Shown piece after piece: positions 1-11,361 of a stretch of 64,000 bases of DNA; positions within the stretch are counted from its first letter, which is position 1, and each line of letters opens with the position of its first letter. The stretch covers positions 744,001-808,000 of the forward strand of contig JACONQ010000009.1 in assembly GCA_014281115.1 (NCBI GenBank), read 5' to 3'. The position numbers were made by a program, and so were the translations under genes. Below the pieces are notes generated by a model that was not told where the DNA came from, did no database searches, and saw only the letters and a list, made by a program, of their open reading frames with translations. This DNA is from Laburnicola sp. R22_1. Lineage: Eukaryota > Ascomycota > Dothideomycetes > Pleosporales > Didymosphaeriaceae.

Positions 1-539
1 CAACGATATCAGCCTTGCCTGGCTTGAACAGGTGTTTAATCGCTACACCAAGGCAAAAGCTCAACGGTCTTACCAGTTACTCATCCTTGATGGCCATAGA
101 TCTCACGTTACTATGGATTTTATCGACTATTGCGACCATAACAGGATACTCCTAGCCATCTTCCCCCCTCATTCAACCCACACGCTTCAGCCACTTAATG
201 TGGTTCTATTTAAGCCTCTATCAACTGCGTACTCAAAGGAGCTATCAGATCACCTCCACCAGAGCCAGGGACTCCTCCCTATTAAGAAAGGGGACTTCTT
301 CCCTCTATTCTGGGAGGCCTGGACGAGCTCTTTTAAGGAGGAGACGATACTTAAGTCTTTTGAAGCAACAGGCATATCACTATTCAACCCACACCCGAAC
401 ACCAACTTTTCGATTTTTAGATATCCTCTCTAGAGACCCTAATAATCCCAGCAACTGAACAAGCTCACCGCGCTGATTCCGGGAGTACCTCTAATGTCCG
501 CCTAGCCCTCCGCGCAACCGCGCAAAGGAGCTTGTCAGG

Positions 540-2195
540 ATGGCAGAGTCTCCCTCCTCCCAGCACACAGGGTCCCCAGACCCGGAGATCCCGCAGCAGC
601 TTTATACACGCGCCCCAAGACGGCCCCAGGAGGACATGCATCACCGTGCACCCCTTCTGAGCAGCCAGAACCCTGGTGGGGGCGCTCCTAAACCTCGCGT
701 CTCTGATGCCGTCCAACGCCACATCACCGAGACTCAGCAGATTGCCCAGCTGTGGAACACTATCACTACGGCTTTCGCAGTAGCGGTAGACTAACACGCA
801 GAGAGCTACACTAACCCTTAAGAAGCCAAGATTGCTGAGGAGCTGCAGTAGAGAGTTATCCAGGCTCTGACCTCGCTCCCCCTAAGCAACTCCCCCCCTA
901 GCTCCCGCTGGAGCAGCGACACCAGTCACAGCAACCCTAGGAGCCAAGAGTCGGGACGCCGCTCTTGGGCGGACGTAGCCAGAGACCCCCAGATCTTAGA
1001 TAGGGGTGGCAGTCGGCCCCTAATCCCTGCTAAGCCCTGGCCCAACCCGCCTGTTAAGCTAAAAGAAGATAATTGAATATTTGTAGCCATCTCTAACCTG
1101 GCAATGCGACTGCAACAACCCTTACCCTTTGCGATAAGGCAGGCAATATGCAAGAGCATAGCAGGACTCACCCTTAAAGACATACCTACCGCATCACTAA
1201 TTAACACAGGCTGGGCGATTACTCTAGCAAATGAGAACATTTGGGGCTGACTTCTAACTTAAGAAGACTAGGAACTTCTAGTAAGAGCGCTAGGCGGAGA
1301 CGCGGTGAAGATCCCCGAACGCTGGATCAACTACGTAGTACAAGGAGTACCTAGCTCTTTTCGGACCCTGGACGGCACAGAACTACTAACTACTACCTAG
1401 CTAGTAGAAGAAGAGGTCTGCTCGCAAACAGGCAAGCAGCTAGTTAGTTGCAGGACCTCACGGCATGGGGCAAATTAGCATGGCCTCACAACCTGGATTG
1501 TTTTATATAAGGAGCCAGTCCGCTTGTTCTAGCTCTTTGGCACTAGCCAATTCTTGAAGGAAATCCACAAGCATCCCACTATACAGCAATATAACCTAGG
1601 CTGCCAGGGATACTGCAACGCTGCCCGCTGTACCCGAGTAGCCCGCTGTGCACACTGCGGGGACCGCACGGATAGACACTAAGGACAGTACGGGGACAGT
1701 TGCGCCCACAAAGCTATGTGTGCCAACTGTTATGGCCCTCATCCAGCTAGTCACACCAACTGCCCGGCAGCCCCTCGCCGGGTCAACGGACACATTACTA
1801 AGCCTACGAAGACTGAGCTGAAGGCTATTCGTCGCGCAGGCAAAATAGCACAGCGGCACCTCTATAGGACAGTTGAAGTGGCCCTTGGACAGGCAGCACT
1901 TCAGCCTGAAGCTCCTCCTATGGAGGTATTAGAGACAGTGCCTTCCCACCTTTCTGCCCAGAGGCAAGAAGGAAATAGTAGGGCTACACCTCCTACAACT
2001 ACTGCCTCCTATGCATCCTCCTCTACTACTGGTAGAGAAAAGAGACCAAGGCGGGCTGCCACAGGCCAGAGGAGCCTTAATGTAGGACAACTGTCTGCTG
2101 GCAGCATTCGTCCACAATCAACTATCCACACTGACCCGTCCACCTTAGAGAGGGAAGACGCTAGTATAAGCGATGACCCGCCATTATTATGTTAG
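540..2195 (+). pseudogene. LINE ORF1, gag-like zinc-knuckle protein
   Basis: A single frame of about 550 codons runs from ATG 540 to the stop at 2195, with several in-frame TAG/TAA codons and no frameshift. The C-terminal half has closely spaced cysteines and histidines (CQGYC, CAHCGD, CAHKAMCANCYG, HTNC), the CCHC-type knuckles of Tad1/I-type LINE ORF1 nucleic-acid chaperones. The tail is Ser/Thr-rich. The stops are C-to-T type. Translated as it stands, the ORF would give only short fragments, so it is dead. Confidence 0.8.
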
Positions 2196-2284
2196 AACAC
2201 CCTTACAATATTCTAGCCGACACTAGGCATTAACAGCCTAGCCTACTAAGCAACTAACTTCGTGTATGCTAGGCCAATGTTAGC

Positions 2285-5200
2285 AGGAGCTCACCCTGGC
2301 ACATTACAATACTAGAGGTGGCCTTTCAAAAGGGCATGGATGTTGTGTGTGTTCAAGAGCCCTTCACATGTGCCAACTCAAGAACTTCCACCCACCCTGG
2401 TTTTACACACCTAGCACCCATTAGCACCTAGGACAGCCCTAACACGCTAGGCTTAGCCTGCCCTAGGGTGATGACCTACATCCGCAAAGGATGCTACCTA
2501 CAATACTAGGCTAGAGAGAGCCTCAACCACCCAGACATGCTATGGGCTGTAGTGAACGGAGTTGCTATACTTAACTGCTACAGACAGCCACACACCCTAC
2601 ACGTTATCCAATACGTCACACATCTTATACCCCCTTAACTCTGCCTTGTAGGAGGAGACTTTAACGCTAGATATAAATCCTTTAAGCCTACTATTACTGT
2701 AGCTAATAGAGGCGTGGAGCTAGCTAGATGGGCTGCTAACGCGTCTATGGACTATATTAGTGTGCTAGGGCAGCCAACACACTGCGCTGGCTATGTCCTT
2801 GACCTTACTTTCTCTAATATCCTATTTGCCTAGTCTGCTGTTGATGCTAGTATGCACAGCGGCTTAGACTATAAGATAATAGTAACCTCTGTCTCTATCT
2901 CTACGCCAGGCACTCCGCATCTAGAGTAGTACTACTTTAGAGTCCCTAAGGCAAGCCTACCTAAATTCGCTGGGCTAGTGGAGATGGGTGTCCAGAGCAT
3001 CCCAGACCCGCTTGCAACACTGAACGCAGCACAGCTAGAGGAATGTGTCACGCTGCTTATAGAGACTATACAGCACTCTATATAGACAGCAGGCAAGCCT
3101 GACCGCAAGGAAGGCCGTGCGGCACTATGGTGGACCAAGGAGTGCAAAACTGCTTACCAGGCCTACAAACATGCTAGACAGCTCTGCTCTGGCAGTCTAC
3201 AGGAGGAGAGACAGGCCTTCAAGACTACCGTCCAACAGGCCAAGAGGCAGTACTGGCGGCATGTTATTAACAATGCTAAAGACGACAAGGACCTGTTTAA
3301 GATCATTGCCTGGCACAAGCTTACACTAGAGAACTAGGACACTCCTCTTGTAGTGAACAACACGACAATATTAGACCCCCTAGAGAAGGCAGAAGCTCTT
3401 AGAGAGGAAGTTCTTAACCGGTACATAGCAGAGGATGACCTCAGACACTACCCAGACTAGAAGATAGCAGATACCCTCCTGTGGAGCACACACATCTCAC
3501 TGGAGGAATGTGAGCGAAACACAATAGGGGTCTTGAGCACCTCACCAGGTACTGATCGCTCTACTGTGCGACTACTCCAAGCCTGCTGGGCTCAGGTTAG
3601 GGAATTCATACGAAGGGTCTTCCAGCGATGCCTTGAGCTCAACTACTTCCTAGCACAATGGAAGCTTGCAGAGGTAGCAATGATACCTAAGATGGGGAAG
3701 ACAGACCGATCGTCGCCCCGCTTCTGGAGACCTATAGCGCTTCTCTCGTGCATTGGAAAGGGACTTGAACGAACAGTAGCCAGAAGAATCGCGTGGACCG
3801 CCATGACACACAAGATCCTTAGCCCCTAGCATGGCGGCGCCCTTTTAAAGCGCTCTGCAACCGACCTTACTGCAGTATTCACCCACGACACTGAAGCAGC
3901 ATAGGTACTTGGAAAGTATGTCACTATAGTCACCCTAGATGTGCAAGGCGCCTTTGATGCGCTTCTGAAGAACCGCCTGCTATACTAGATGGCCCAACAG
4001 GGCTGGCCACAAAGAACTATGCTCTTTATAGACTTATTCCTTACTAACTAGAGGGTTTAAGTCTGCCTTAGACAGGTCACTACCCCTAGCTACCCTGTCG
4101 CCTGTGGCACACCTTAAGGCTCGCCTCTCTCGCCTGTACTATACACACTGTATCTAGCAGAGCTACTATCTATAGATATAGAATAGAGGTTTGGATATGC
4201 AGACGATATATGTCTATACTAGGCCTTACACTCTATGAACGATAACGTTAAGCTCCTAGCATTAGATCTAAGGCAGATCAGAGCATAGGGTGAGACTAAC
4301 AAGGTCACCTTTGCCCTAGAAAATCAGGAAATAATACACCTGACTAGATAGCGGAGCAACTACGCACCACTATGTGTTGTAGACGAGCAGCTTATGATCT
4401 ACCCTATTCTCCTAGGTGGAGAGCACAGCCAGCCAGCCCTGCGTTGGTTAGGAGTGTGGTTTGACCGCAGACTTACCTTTAGATAACACGTAGCCACACG
4501 CACTGCAAAAGCTGCTAGGGTAGCTCATTATATTCGCAGTCTAGCCAGGACCACCTATGGACCACTAGCTAGCTCCCTCCGCAAGGCCACTATTGCCTGT
4601 GTATACCCGTCGCTTCTGTACGGGACGGAATGCTGGTACAGAGGCCGCACTAAGCAGCCACATACACTCAAACTAGGCAGGTCATAAGAGGTTAGCGCTT
4701 ACGTTGGATGGCACATAGCTGCTATAGACAAGACACTGGCTATAGCAGTAAGGGGCATTCTACTAGCGTGGAGAACAACCCCTACAGCTGCACTCTTCCG
4801 CGACGCTGGACTACTGTCTACAGTAGTGGCACTAGAGGAAGCTAAAATTAGATTTGCAACCCACTTGCGCACTATAGATGTAGACTATTCTCTTACTAGG
4901 CGCATATTAGTATATATAGTAAATAGGGGTGTAAAAATAGGACAACTATAGCGAGTCAAGACTAAAGTCTAATAGATGGCATCTCTTCTACTAGAGATCC
5001 TTAGGACTACACTTATAGCCCCTCACTACTTAAGTGGCTGCCGAATTGACCCAACGCTCGGCATAGACAAGAAGACTGCAGCTAAGGCTTTTAATATATA
5101 GTGGGCCCATCTCCCACTACTAGATGTGACTATCTTCTCAGATGGCTCTGAACAGTACACAAAGGAAGGAGGAAAGCGGGTCACTTACGGCTTTGCAGTG

Positions 5201-6022
5201 TATCAGAACGGAAAGCAACTGCAGACTGGACGCGGGTCGCTTAACTCTACCTCGCACGTCTTTGACGCTGAGGCAGTAGGAGCATAGAGAGGCCTCCAGC
5301 ACACCATAAGACAACTAGAGTTCAATACCCGTCGAATCTGGCTGTGCATAGACAGCACCTCAGTCATATGGTGTCTGAGGGGCGACGCACCCCCTACCTC
5401 TTAATGGGCCTTTCTGGAGTGCTACAGCGCTATGGAGACTCACGATGTCTCTATTAAATGGGCCCCTGGACATTTAGGCATTGAAGGAAATGAGGCAGCA
5501 GACAAATTAGCTAACCTAGAAGCCTAACACCTATTACCTGTAATAGGTAAAGCTGCTCTGCCTATACTTTTAGGTATTAAGACAATTGCTCGCAAGACAT
5601 TACAACACACACAATAGATTTGGTGGTCTAAAAAGAAGAACAAACTCTCTAGATGGTACAAAAGCTGGCACCTAGACTACGCACCACGCAGCAGTCTAAA
5701 GGAACTAGACCTACTAAGAGCTATCCTAGCTAGACTGCTTTCTATCTAGTCTAGATATGGGGATTTTGCCTAGTACCACTAAAAATACAACTACAAGGAT
5801 GCAAACCTCACCTGCTTATGCAGACAGGACAAGACACCTAAGCACCTCGCGCTTTGCCGCAAGACTCTAGGGACGTTTAGCAGATGGCCACTTCGACCAC
5901 CTATACCGCCATCCAGCCAGGCTGATGGCCTAGCGTACACTGCAGCACTAATAAGGGAGCTAGAGTTCTTTGGAGCCTTTACTAAACTAACGCAGTACTA
6001 CACTAGGATCTGCCCCCGCTAG
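2285..6022 (+). pseudogene. LINE ORF2: endonuclease, reverse transcriptase, RNase H
   Basis: One continuous frame to the TAG at 6020-6022, interrupted by dozens of TAG and a few TAA codons but no frameshift. The order is: APE-type endonuclease (VCVQEPF near 2340, GGDFNAR near 2650); reverse transcriptase (FWRPIALLS near 3725, GTP-stop-GSPLSP near 4110, catalytic YADD near 4195); RNase H (SDGSEQYT near 5140, DAEAVGA, DSTSVIW, GHLGIEGNEAADKLA near 5470); and a terminal CxC-H-C knuckle (CLCRQDKTPKHLALC near 5815). This order matches Tad1-clade elements with RNase H. Domain boundaries are approximate and were read by eye. Confidence 0.88.
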
Positions 6023-8695
6023 CTCTTGTAGCCCTGCAAAAGTAATAGGCAATGCAGCACCTAGTGGAACTAGGTCCAGCACAAGAGCTGCAATACTCCT
6101 TACCCCTCTTCCTCTCTTTCTCTCCCCCCGCCCCCCCTATACACACACTCTCTCTCTCTCTTAGCATATAGATGCCTTAAAATGCAAGGAAATCACCCTA
6201 ATGTACACGCACTGCTTAGTCTCTCTAACTGGAAGGGGAGCTGTAGTTCTAAAATGGTAGCAATACCCGCGCAGGCAAGAAATGCTTTCTAGGGTAGTGT
6301 GTTAGCACTGCAATTCCATAGCTTAGCACGTCGTATATGCCCTTTGGGAGGCGAGATGGTGGACTTAATCCCCATCAACTAGACGAAAAATGAATACCAA
6401 CCAACCAACCAACTATTCAACCCAGAGGTTATACTCAAAAGGTTCACTAACACTACCCTAGATGAGCAGGAATCGCGAGAGAGCTCTATGTCAGTACTTA
6501 GCGGATCTAACTGGCGTAAACTAGACCGCCTTGTACGATCCGCAGTAGAAGATCAGAGTAGTAAGGACGCGCAGAAGCTTAGCCGCTCACTCCACCACAT
6601 CTCAGTTCAAAATAAGTTACTTCACTATGAGATTGCTGGGTTAAGAGAGGCTCTTACTATGAAAAAGAAGTACAAGAAGAAGGGAAAACCTCTAGATCTG
6701 CAACAACGTTAAGAGTACTATGGGGGGGCGGTTTTCTGGTCACTAAGGAAGGTTAGGGAGGCTTGCGTACGTCAGTCTGTAAAGGAACAAGAGGAGAAGG
6801 AGCAGAAGCTTTAAAAAGCTGAGAAGGCTGAGTTAAAGAAGGCAGCTAAGCTATGCAAGGAGAAAATTGCAGAGGAGAAGCGTGTGGCGAGGGAGGCAGC
6901 TAAGGTAGCTAAGGAGAAGGAGAAGGCTAAGAAGGCAGCAGAGCGTGCTCGCTAGAGAGAAGCTCGCGATAATGCAAAAGCTCTACAATCTACCTAAAAG
7001 GGTAAGAGAAAGGCCTTGCAGCCATCTATACAGAGCAATAAGCGTTAGAAACGCGTAGTTAATACTATAACTACTTAGGAGGCTTCAGGTGCCGCATCAG
7101 CAGCTCCACCCAAGACTATGCGGCACGGCCGCAACGTTAAGCTTCCAAGTAAATATAAGTAGCACAGGTGAATTGTAAGCATTAAAATAGTACTCTACTA
7201 CAAAATCTCGTAATAATAGCGATTTTGTGTGGCTCTGCAGCCTTATTTTAGTTAAGCTGCTATGGTGTTCAGCGGGGCGTTGACTGAATCCGGGCGTTGA
7301 GTGCACGGACACAGTACCGTGGGTCACCACCTCGTGCACGGCCCCACCTCGTGCACGGCCAACACCAAATCTCCCGCACTTTCAGAATCGCTTTACACCA
7401 CCAATATACACCCAATGGAGGCTGCCCTAGAGTCGTTCAAATCGCTGAAGCTTGGAGAGAAGCCTAATTATACTCAGACTGCGAAAAAGTACGGTGTTGA
7501 TCGAACGTTGCTGTCAAAGCGTCACCGCGGGGTTATCGGCAGCTATGCGGAGAAAGTCGATAATATGCGCCTTCTCAACTCTACACAGGAAACTGAGCTC
7601 GTACAATATATTGTTAAGCTCTGTGTACGAGGGCTACCACCTACAAGGGAGATGATACGGAATTTTGCAGCAGAAATAGCAGGAAAAGAGCCAGGAAAAA
7701 ACTGGGTTGATCGCTTTATTGCGCGGCATCACATTGAGCTTGTATCTTAATGGGTATCCGGCATTAATTCCACACGCCACAGAGCTAACTCTGCCTTTAA
7801 ATACGCCCTATATTTTAAGCTCCTAGACTAGAAGATAACTCAGTATAATATCGAGGCTCGCAATATCTACAATATAGATAAGAAGGGCTCTTTAATTAGG
7901 GTGCTGTTAAAAATAAAGCGCGTGTTCTCCCGCCATCAATATAATCACGGAGGCGTGAAACAAGCACTCTAGGACGGCAATAGGGAGTGGATAACTACAA
8001 TAGCCTATATTTGCGCCAACAGCAGCTATCTCACGCCTGCGCTGATTTATTAGGCTGTTTCTGGCAAGATACAAGACTTATGGCTTTAGGATTTTGACCC
8101 TACAGAGCACAAAACCTTCTTCGCCTTATCGCCCAGTAGATGGACTAACAATAAGCTAGGGCTCTTATGGCTTGAACAGGTGTTTAATCGCGAAACAAAA
8201 GCAAAGGCAAGACGATTATATTATTTACTTATCCTTAACAGCTATAGCTCACATATATTAATGGAGTTTATTAAGTTTTGCGACAACAATTGGATTCTTC
8301 TGGCCATCTATCCTCCCTACGCTACCCACACCTTGCAGCCGCTTAACGTCTGCCTTTTCAAGCCTCTATTAACTGCCTACTTAAACGAGCTCTCTAAGTT
8401 CATGTATAGCTGTCAGGGCATCTCCGCGATTATAAAAAGAGACTTCTTCTACTTGTTCTATAAGGCCTGGCATACAACGTTTAAGGAAAAGACGATCTTA
8501 ACGGCTTTTTAAGTCACAGGGCTTTCGCCGTTAGACTTAGAGGCTATACTTAAGAAGTTTAAAATAGAGGAGACTGAGAGGCCCTTATTAAGCGATAGTA
8601 CTACTTCCGTACTCAGCGCTTTAGATTGGAGAAAGATTGAGCGATTACTGCGCCAGGTAGTGGAGGATATCTACGATTGACGCTCCCAACAGCTA

Positions 8696-10820
8696 TCATG
8701 GGTGCGGGGTCAATGCGCGCCGAGCCTCAATGCGCGCTCAACACGAAAACACCTCAAGCTTCAACACCACCTATCGCTACCAATATGGGGTCAATTGAGG
8801 CTGCGCTTGAAGCGATACAATCGCAAGAACCTGGAGACTCTATCAACTATACAAAAATCGCGAAGGAGCATAGCGTTGTACGCTCTACGCTCACCCGGAG
8901 ACACCAGGCTGTAACGCAGTCGCGTACAGCTGAGGGAATCAACCAACAAAAACTTCGCCCTCAACAGGAGCAGGAGCTTATACGCTATATCAAAAAACTC
9001 ACTCAGCGAGGCCTACCACCTACACGGCAAATGATCCAGAACTTTGCAGCCTGTATAGCCAAAACGAGCGTTAGCATATACTAGGTTAATCAGTTCGTCA
9101 AGCGACACAGCATTAATCTAGTTTCAAGATAGACAGCTAGAATAGACAGCAATCGCCACAAAGCCGACTCAGAGACAAAGTACAGCCTATATTTCGACCT
9201 ACTACAGCAGAAAATTAGCCAATACGATATCGAGCCTCAGCACACGTACAATATGGACGAAAAAGGCATCCTACTAGGCATTACTACTCGCTCAAAGCGG
9301 ATCTTTAGTAGGCAGCTGTACAAGAGCAAGGAGGTGAGGCAGGCTATTCAGGATGGTAGCCGTAAGTGGATTTCGCTCCTAGCCTGCATATGCGCCGACG
9401 GATCGGCTCTAGATCCAGCCCTTATCTATCAGGCTGCCTCAGGTAGCCTACAATCAAGCTGGGTTAAAGAAATCAACCCTCAGGAACACTCAGCCTTTAT
9501 CACCTCATCGCCTTCTGGCTGGACAAATAACAAGATAGGCCTCGCGTGGCTTAAGCAGGTGTTCGATCGCTGTACTAAGGAGAAAGCTGGACGCTCCTAC
9601 CAACTACTTATCCTTGACGGCTATGGATCCCACCTTACTATGGATTTTATCAATTACTGTGACCGGAATAGGATACTCCTAGCTATATTTCCGCCTCATT
9701 CAACGCATACGCTACAGCCGCTCAACATTGTTATGTTTAAGCCTCTCTCCACTGCCTACTTAGCTAAGCTCTTAGCCTTCCTATACAGGTGCCAGGGACT
9801 ATTATTAATCGCAAAAAGAGACTTCTTTAGCCTATTCAGGAGGGCTTAGGGTAGCTCGTTCAGGAAGCTATTGATTATTAAGGCCTTTGAGGCTACTGGC
9901 ATATTACCACTCAACCCAGAGGTTATACTTAAGAGATTCACTAAGACCAGCCTACCTGAGCGGGAATTAAGAGAAAGCTTAACCTCAGTACTCAGCGCAT
10001 CTGACTGGAGGAAAATCGACCGGCTCCTAAAGGCTGCAGTAGATATAGGGAATAGTAATAAGGCAAAGAAGCTGAGCCGAACAGTGCACTCAATTGCCGT
10101 ACAAAAACAGCTACTACAGCATAAAAATAAGGGACTAAGAGCAGCACTAGGCAATAAGAAGAGGCGTAGGAAGCGTGGCAAGCCTTTGCTGGATAACCAG
10201 CCTACTAAGTACTCAGGGGGTGCTGTTTTCTAGTCCCTAAGGAAGGTGCAGGAGGCACGTGATCGTCTACAGCAAAAAGAGGCCAAGGCAGAGCAGCTAG
10301 TACTCCAAAAAACTAAGGCAGCTAAGGCTTAGAGGGCTAGCCAGAAGCTGAAGGCTAGACTACTCCAAGAGAAGCGCGTTGCGAGGGCTAAGGCTCAGGC
10401 AGCTTAAGCAAAGGCAAAGGCGGATTAGGCAGCTAAGCGAGCCTAGAAGCAGCAGGCTTGTAGGGCTCAGCAACACTACAAGAATTGTATAAAAATAGCT
10501 AAGAAAGGTAGCAAAAAGGCATTAAGGCTACCTAAGCAGGGCATAAGGGAAAAAAAGCTTATTAATAAGGCTATAGATGCTGCTGAGGCCTCAGGTGCTG
10601 CATCACAGCCTCTACAGCCTCAGTCGCGCCAGGGCCAGAATATTAGAACTCCGAGTAGATTTTTATAGCTATAATTAATTATTAAGATTTATAGACCTTA
10701 TCACCAGAAATTCTTATAATAATAGCAATTGTAGGGAGCTCTGCAGCTTCAAGTTTAGCTGAGCTAGTTTGGTGTTGAGCGCGCATTGAGGCTCGGCGCG
10801 CATTGACCCCGCACCCATGG
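8696..10820 (+). mobile_element. Pogo-like DNA transposon C, inserted in element B
   Basis: A complete 2125-bp copy flanked by TA (8694-8695 and 10821-10822). The terminal inverted repeats are 49 bp, 8696-8744 and 10772-10820, differing only at the outermost base. Each contains the motif TCAATGCGCGC twice (left copies start at 8710 and 8727, a 17-bp period). The insertion lies in the C-terminal coding part of element B between SQQLS-like and HVMAVQKQLLQH segments. The long, near-identical TIRs suggest this insertion is younger than its host B. Confidence 0.95.
8785..10668 (+). pseudogene. Transposase remnant of element C
   Basis: It starts MGSIEAALEAIQSQEPG with a psq-type helix-turn-helix, then a CENP-B-type segment (LRPQQEQELIRYI), the DDE core (YNMDEKGIL first Asp; LILDGYGSH second Asp; LQPLN with Asn in place of the third Asp) and a Lys/Ala-rich C-terminal region ending near RTPSRFL. 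In-frame stops lie at the SIY and VSR positions, after FRRA, after SGGAVF and several times in the C-terminal part. The third catalytic codon is AAC after CTC, which is a CpG-type change, unlike the TpG changes in A, B and G. Confidence 0.85.
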
Positions 10821-11361
10821 TAAGCCAGACGATTCACGTGATGGCTGTACAAAAACAGCTCCTCCAGCATGAAAACGAGCGACTCAGAGGGGCCTTTGTC
10901 AATAAGAAGAAGCGCCGTCAACGTGGCAGGCCTCTATTACTTAAGGCACCACAGGAGTATAATAGTAGAGCTATATTCTAGTCGCCATCCAAAGTCAAGG
11001 ACGCCCGCGATCGCCAAGCACAAAAGGATGCCAACAAGCAGCTACTACAACAACAGAAGTCCAAGGAGATCAAGCGTAGGGAGTAGCAGAAGCAGGAGAA
11101 GGCTACTATGCTTGAAGAGAGGCAGCGCATGAGAGAGGTGGCCAAAGAAAGACGCCTTTAAGAACAGCGCGAGAAGGCCGTGCAGCGCGAAGAAGCTAGG
11201 ATCGCGCGCGAAGCCAAAAAGCAACTCCAACAAGATATACAATTCTCCAAAAAGGGTAATAGACGCCGTCAAAAGGCCTTTGCACCACCTCCTCAAGTCG
11301 CTGAGGAGACAGAGGATGTTGGTGTGGATATATCATCTGTAGTTGATGTGGTGCCTACACC

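Larger units (their letters stand above)
392..6411 (+). mobile_element. Tad1/I-type LINE retrotransposon, inserted in element A
   Basis: A 6.0-kb non-LTR element with two ORFs, no LTRs and a short CCAA-repeat tail (about 6397-6411) in place of poly(A). It is bordered by a 13-bp direct repeat, ACTATTCAACCCA, at 379-391 and 6412-6424; this is the target-site duplication and it lies in the transposase frame of element A. ORF1 carries cysteine knuckles. ORF2 carries endonuclease, reverse transcriptase and RNase H. Both are full of stop codons, nearly all TAG with a few TAA, which fits C-to-T change at Gln codons (RIP). About 370 bp between ORF2 and the tail are non-coding, with a long pyrimidine tract near 6100-6165. 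Confidence 0.92.
2..7160 (+). pseudogene. Transposase remnant of element A (DDE superfamily, pogo type)
   Basis: Two blocks survive: 2-391 (catalytic core from the second Asp in LILDGHRSH, to GISLFNP) and 6425-7160 (C-terminal region with SGSNWRKLDRL, a coiled-coil-like Lys/Glu-rich stretch, and a C-terminal RHGRNVKLPSKYK tail). The LINE separates them. The third catalytic Asp is Asn (LQPLN), and the C-terminal part has several TAG/TAA codons at positions where relatives have Gln or Trp. The closest relative in the window is element C. The copy is inactive. The first catalytic Asp and DNA-binding domain lie outside the window. Confidence 0.85.
1..7314 (+). mobile_element. Pogo-like DNA transposon A (left part outside window, split by a LINE)
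   Basis: The window opens inside a pogo/Fot1-type transposase. The element ends at 7314, followed by the TA target at 7315-7316. Its right terminal repeat (about 7272-7314) carries two direct copies of a GGGCGTTGAST motif at 7275-7285 and 7292-7302, a 17-bp period. The element is interrupted by a LINE at 392-6411; the reading frame resumes at 6412-6424 after a 13-bp duplication of 379-391. Removing the LINE joins LFNP to EVILKRF, as in the related element C. Nothing is known of the left end. Confidence 0.9.

Noticed and set aside
540..6022. Possibility that the TAG-rich LINE frames use stop-codon reassignment
   Set aside because: Neighbouring host genes use TAG as a normal stop, and the TAG codons fall at expected Gln or Trp sites, which fits RIP.
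7327..7360. Tandem 17-mers considered as a CRISPR-like array
   Set aside because: There are only two copies per end, they lie within transposon terminal repeats, and the organism is a fungus.
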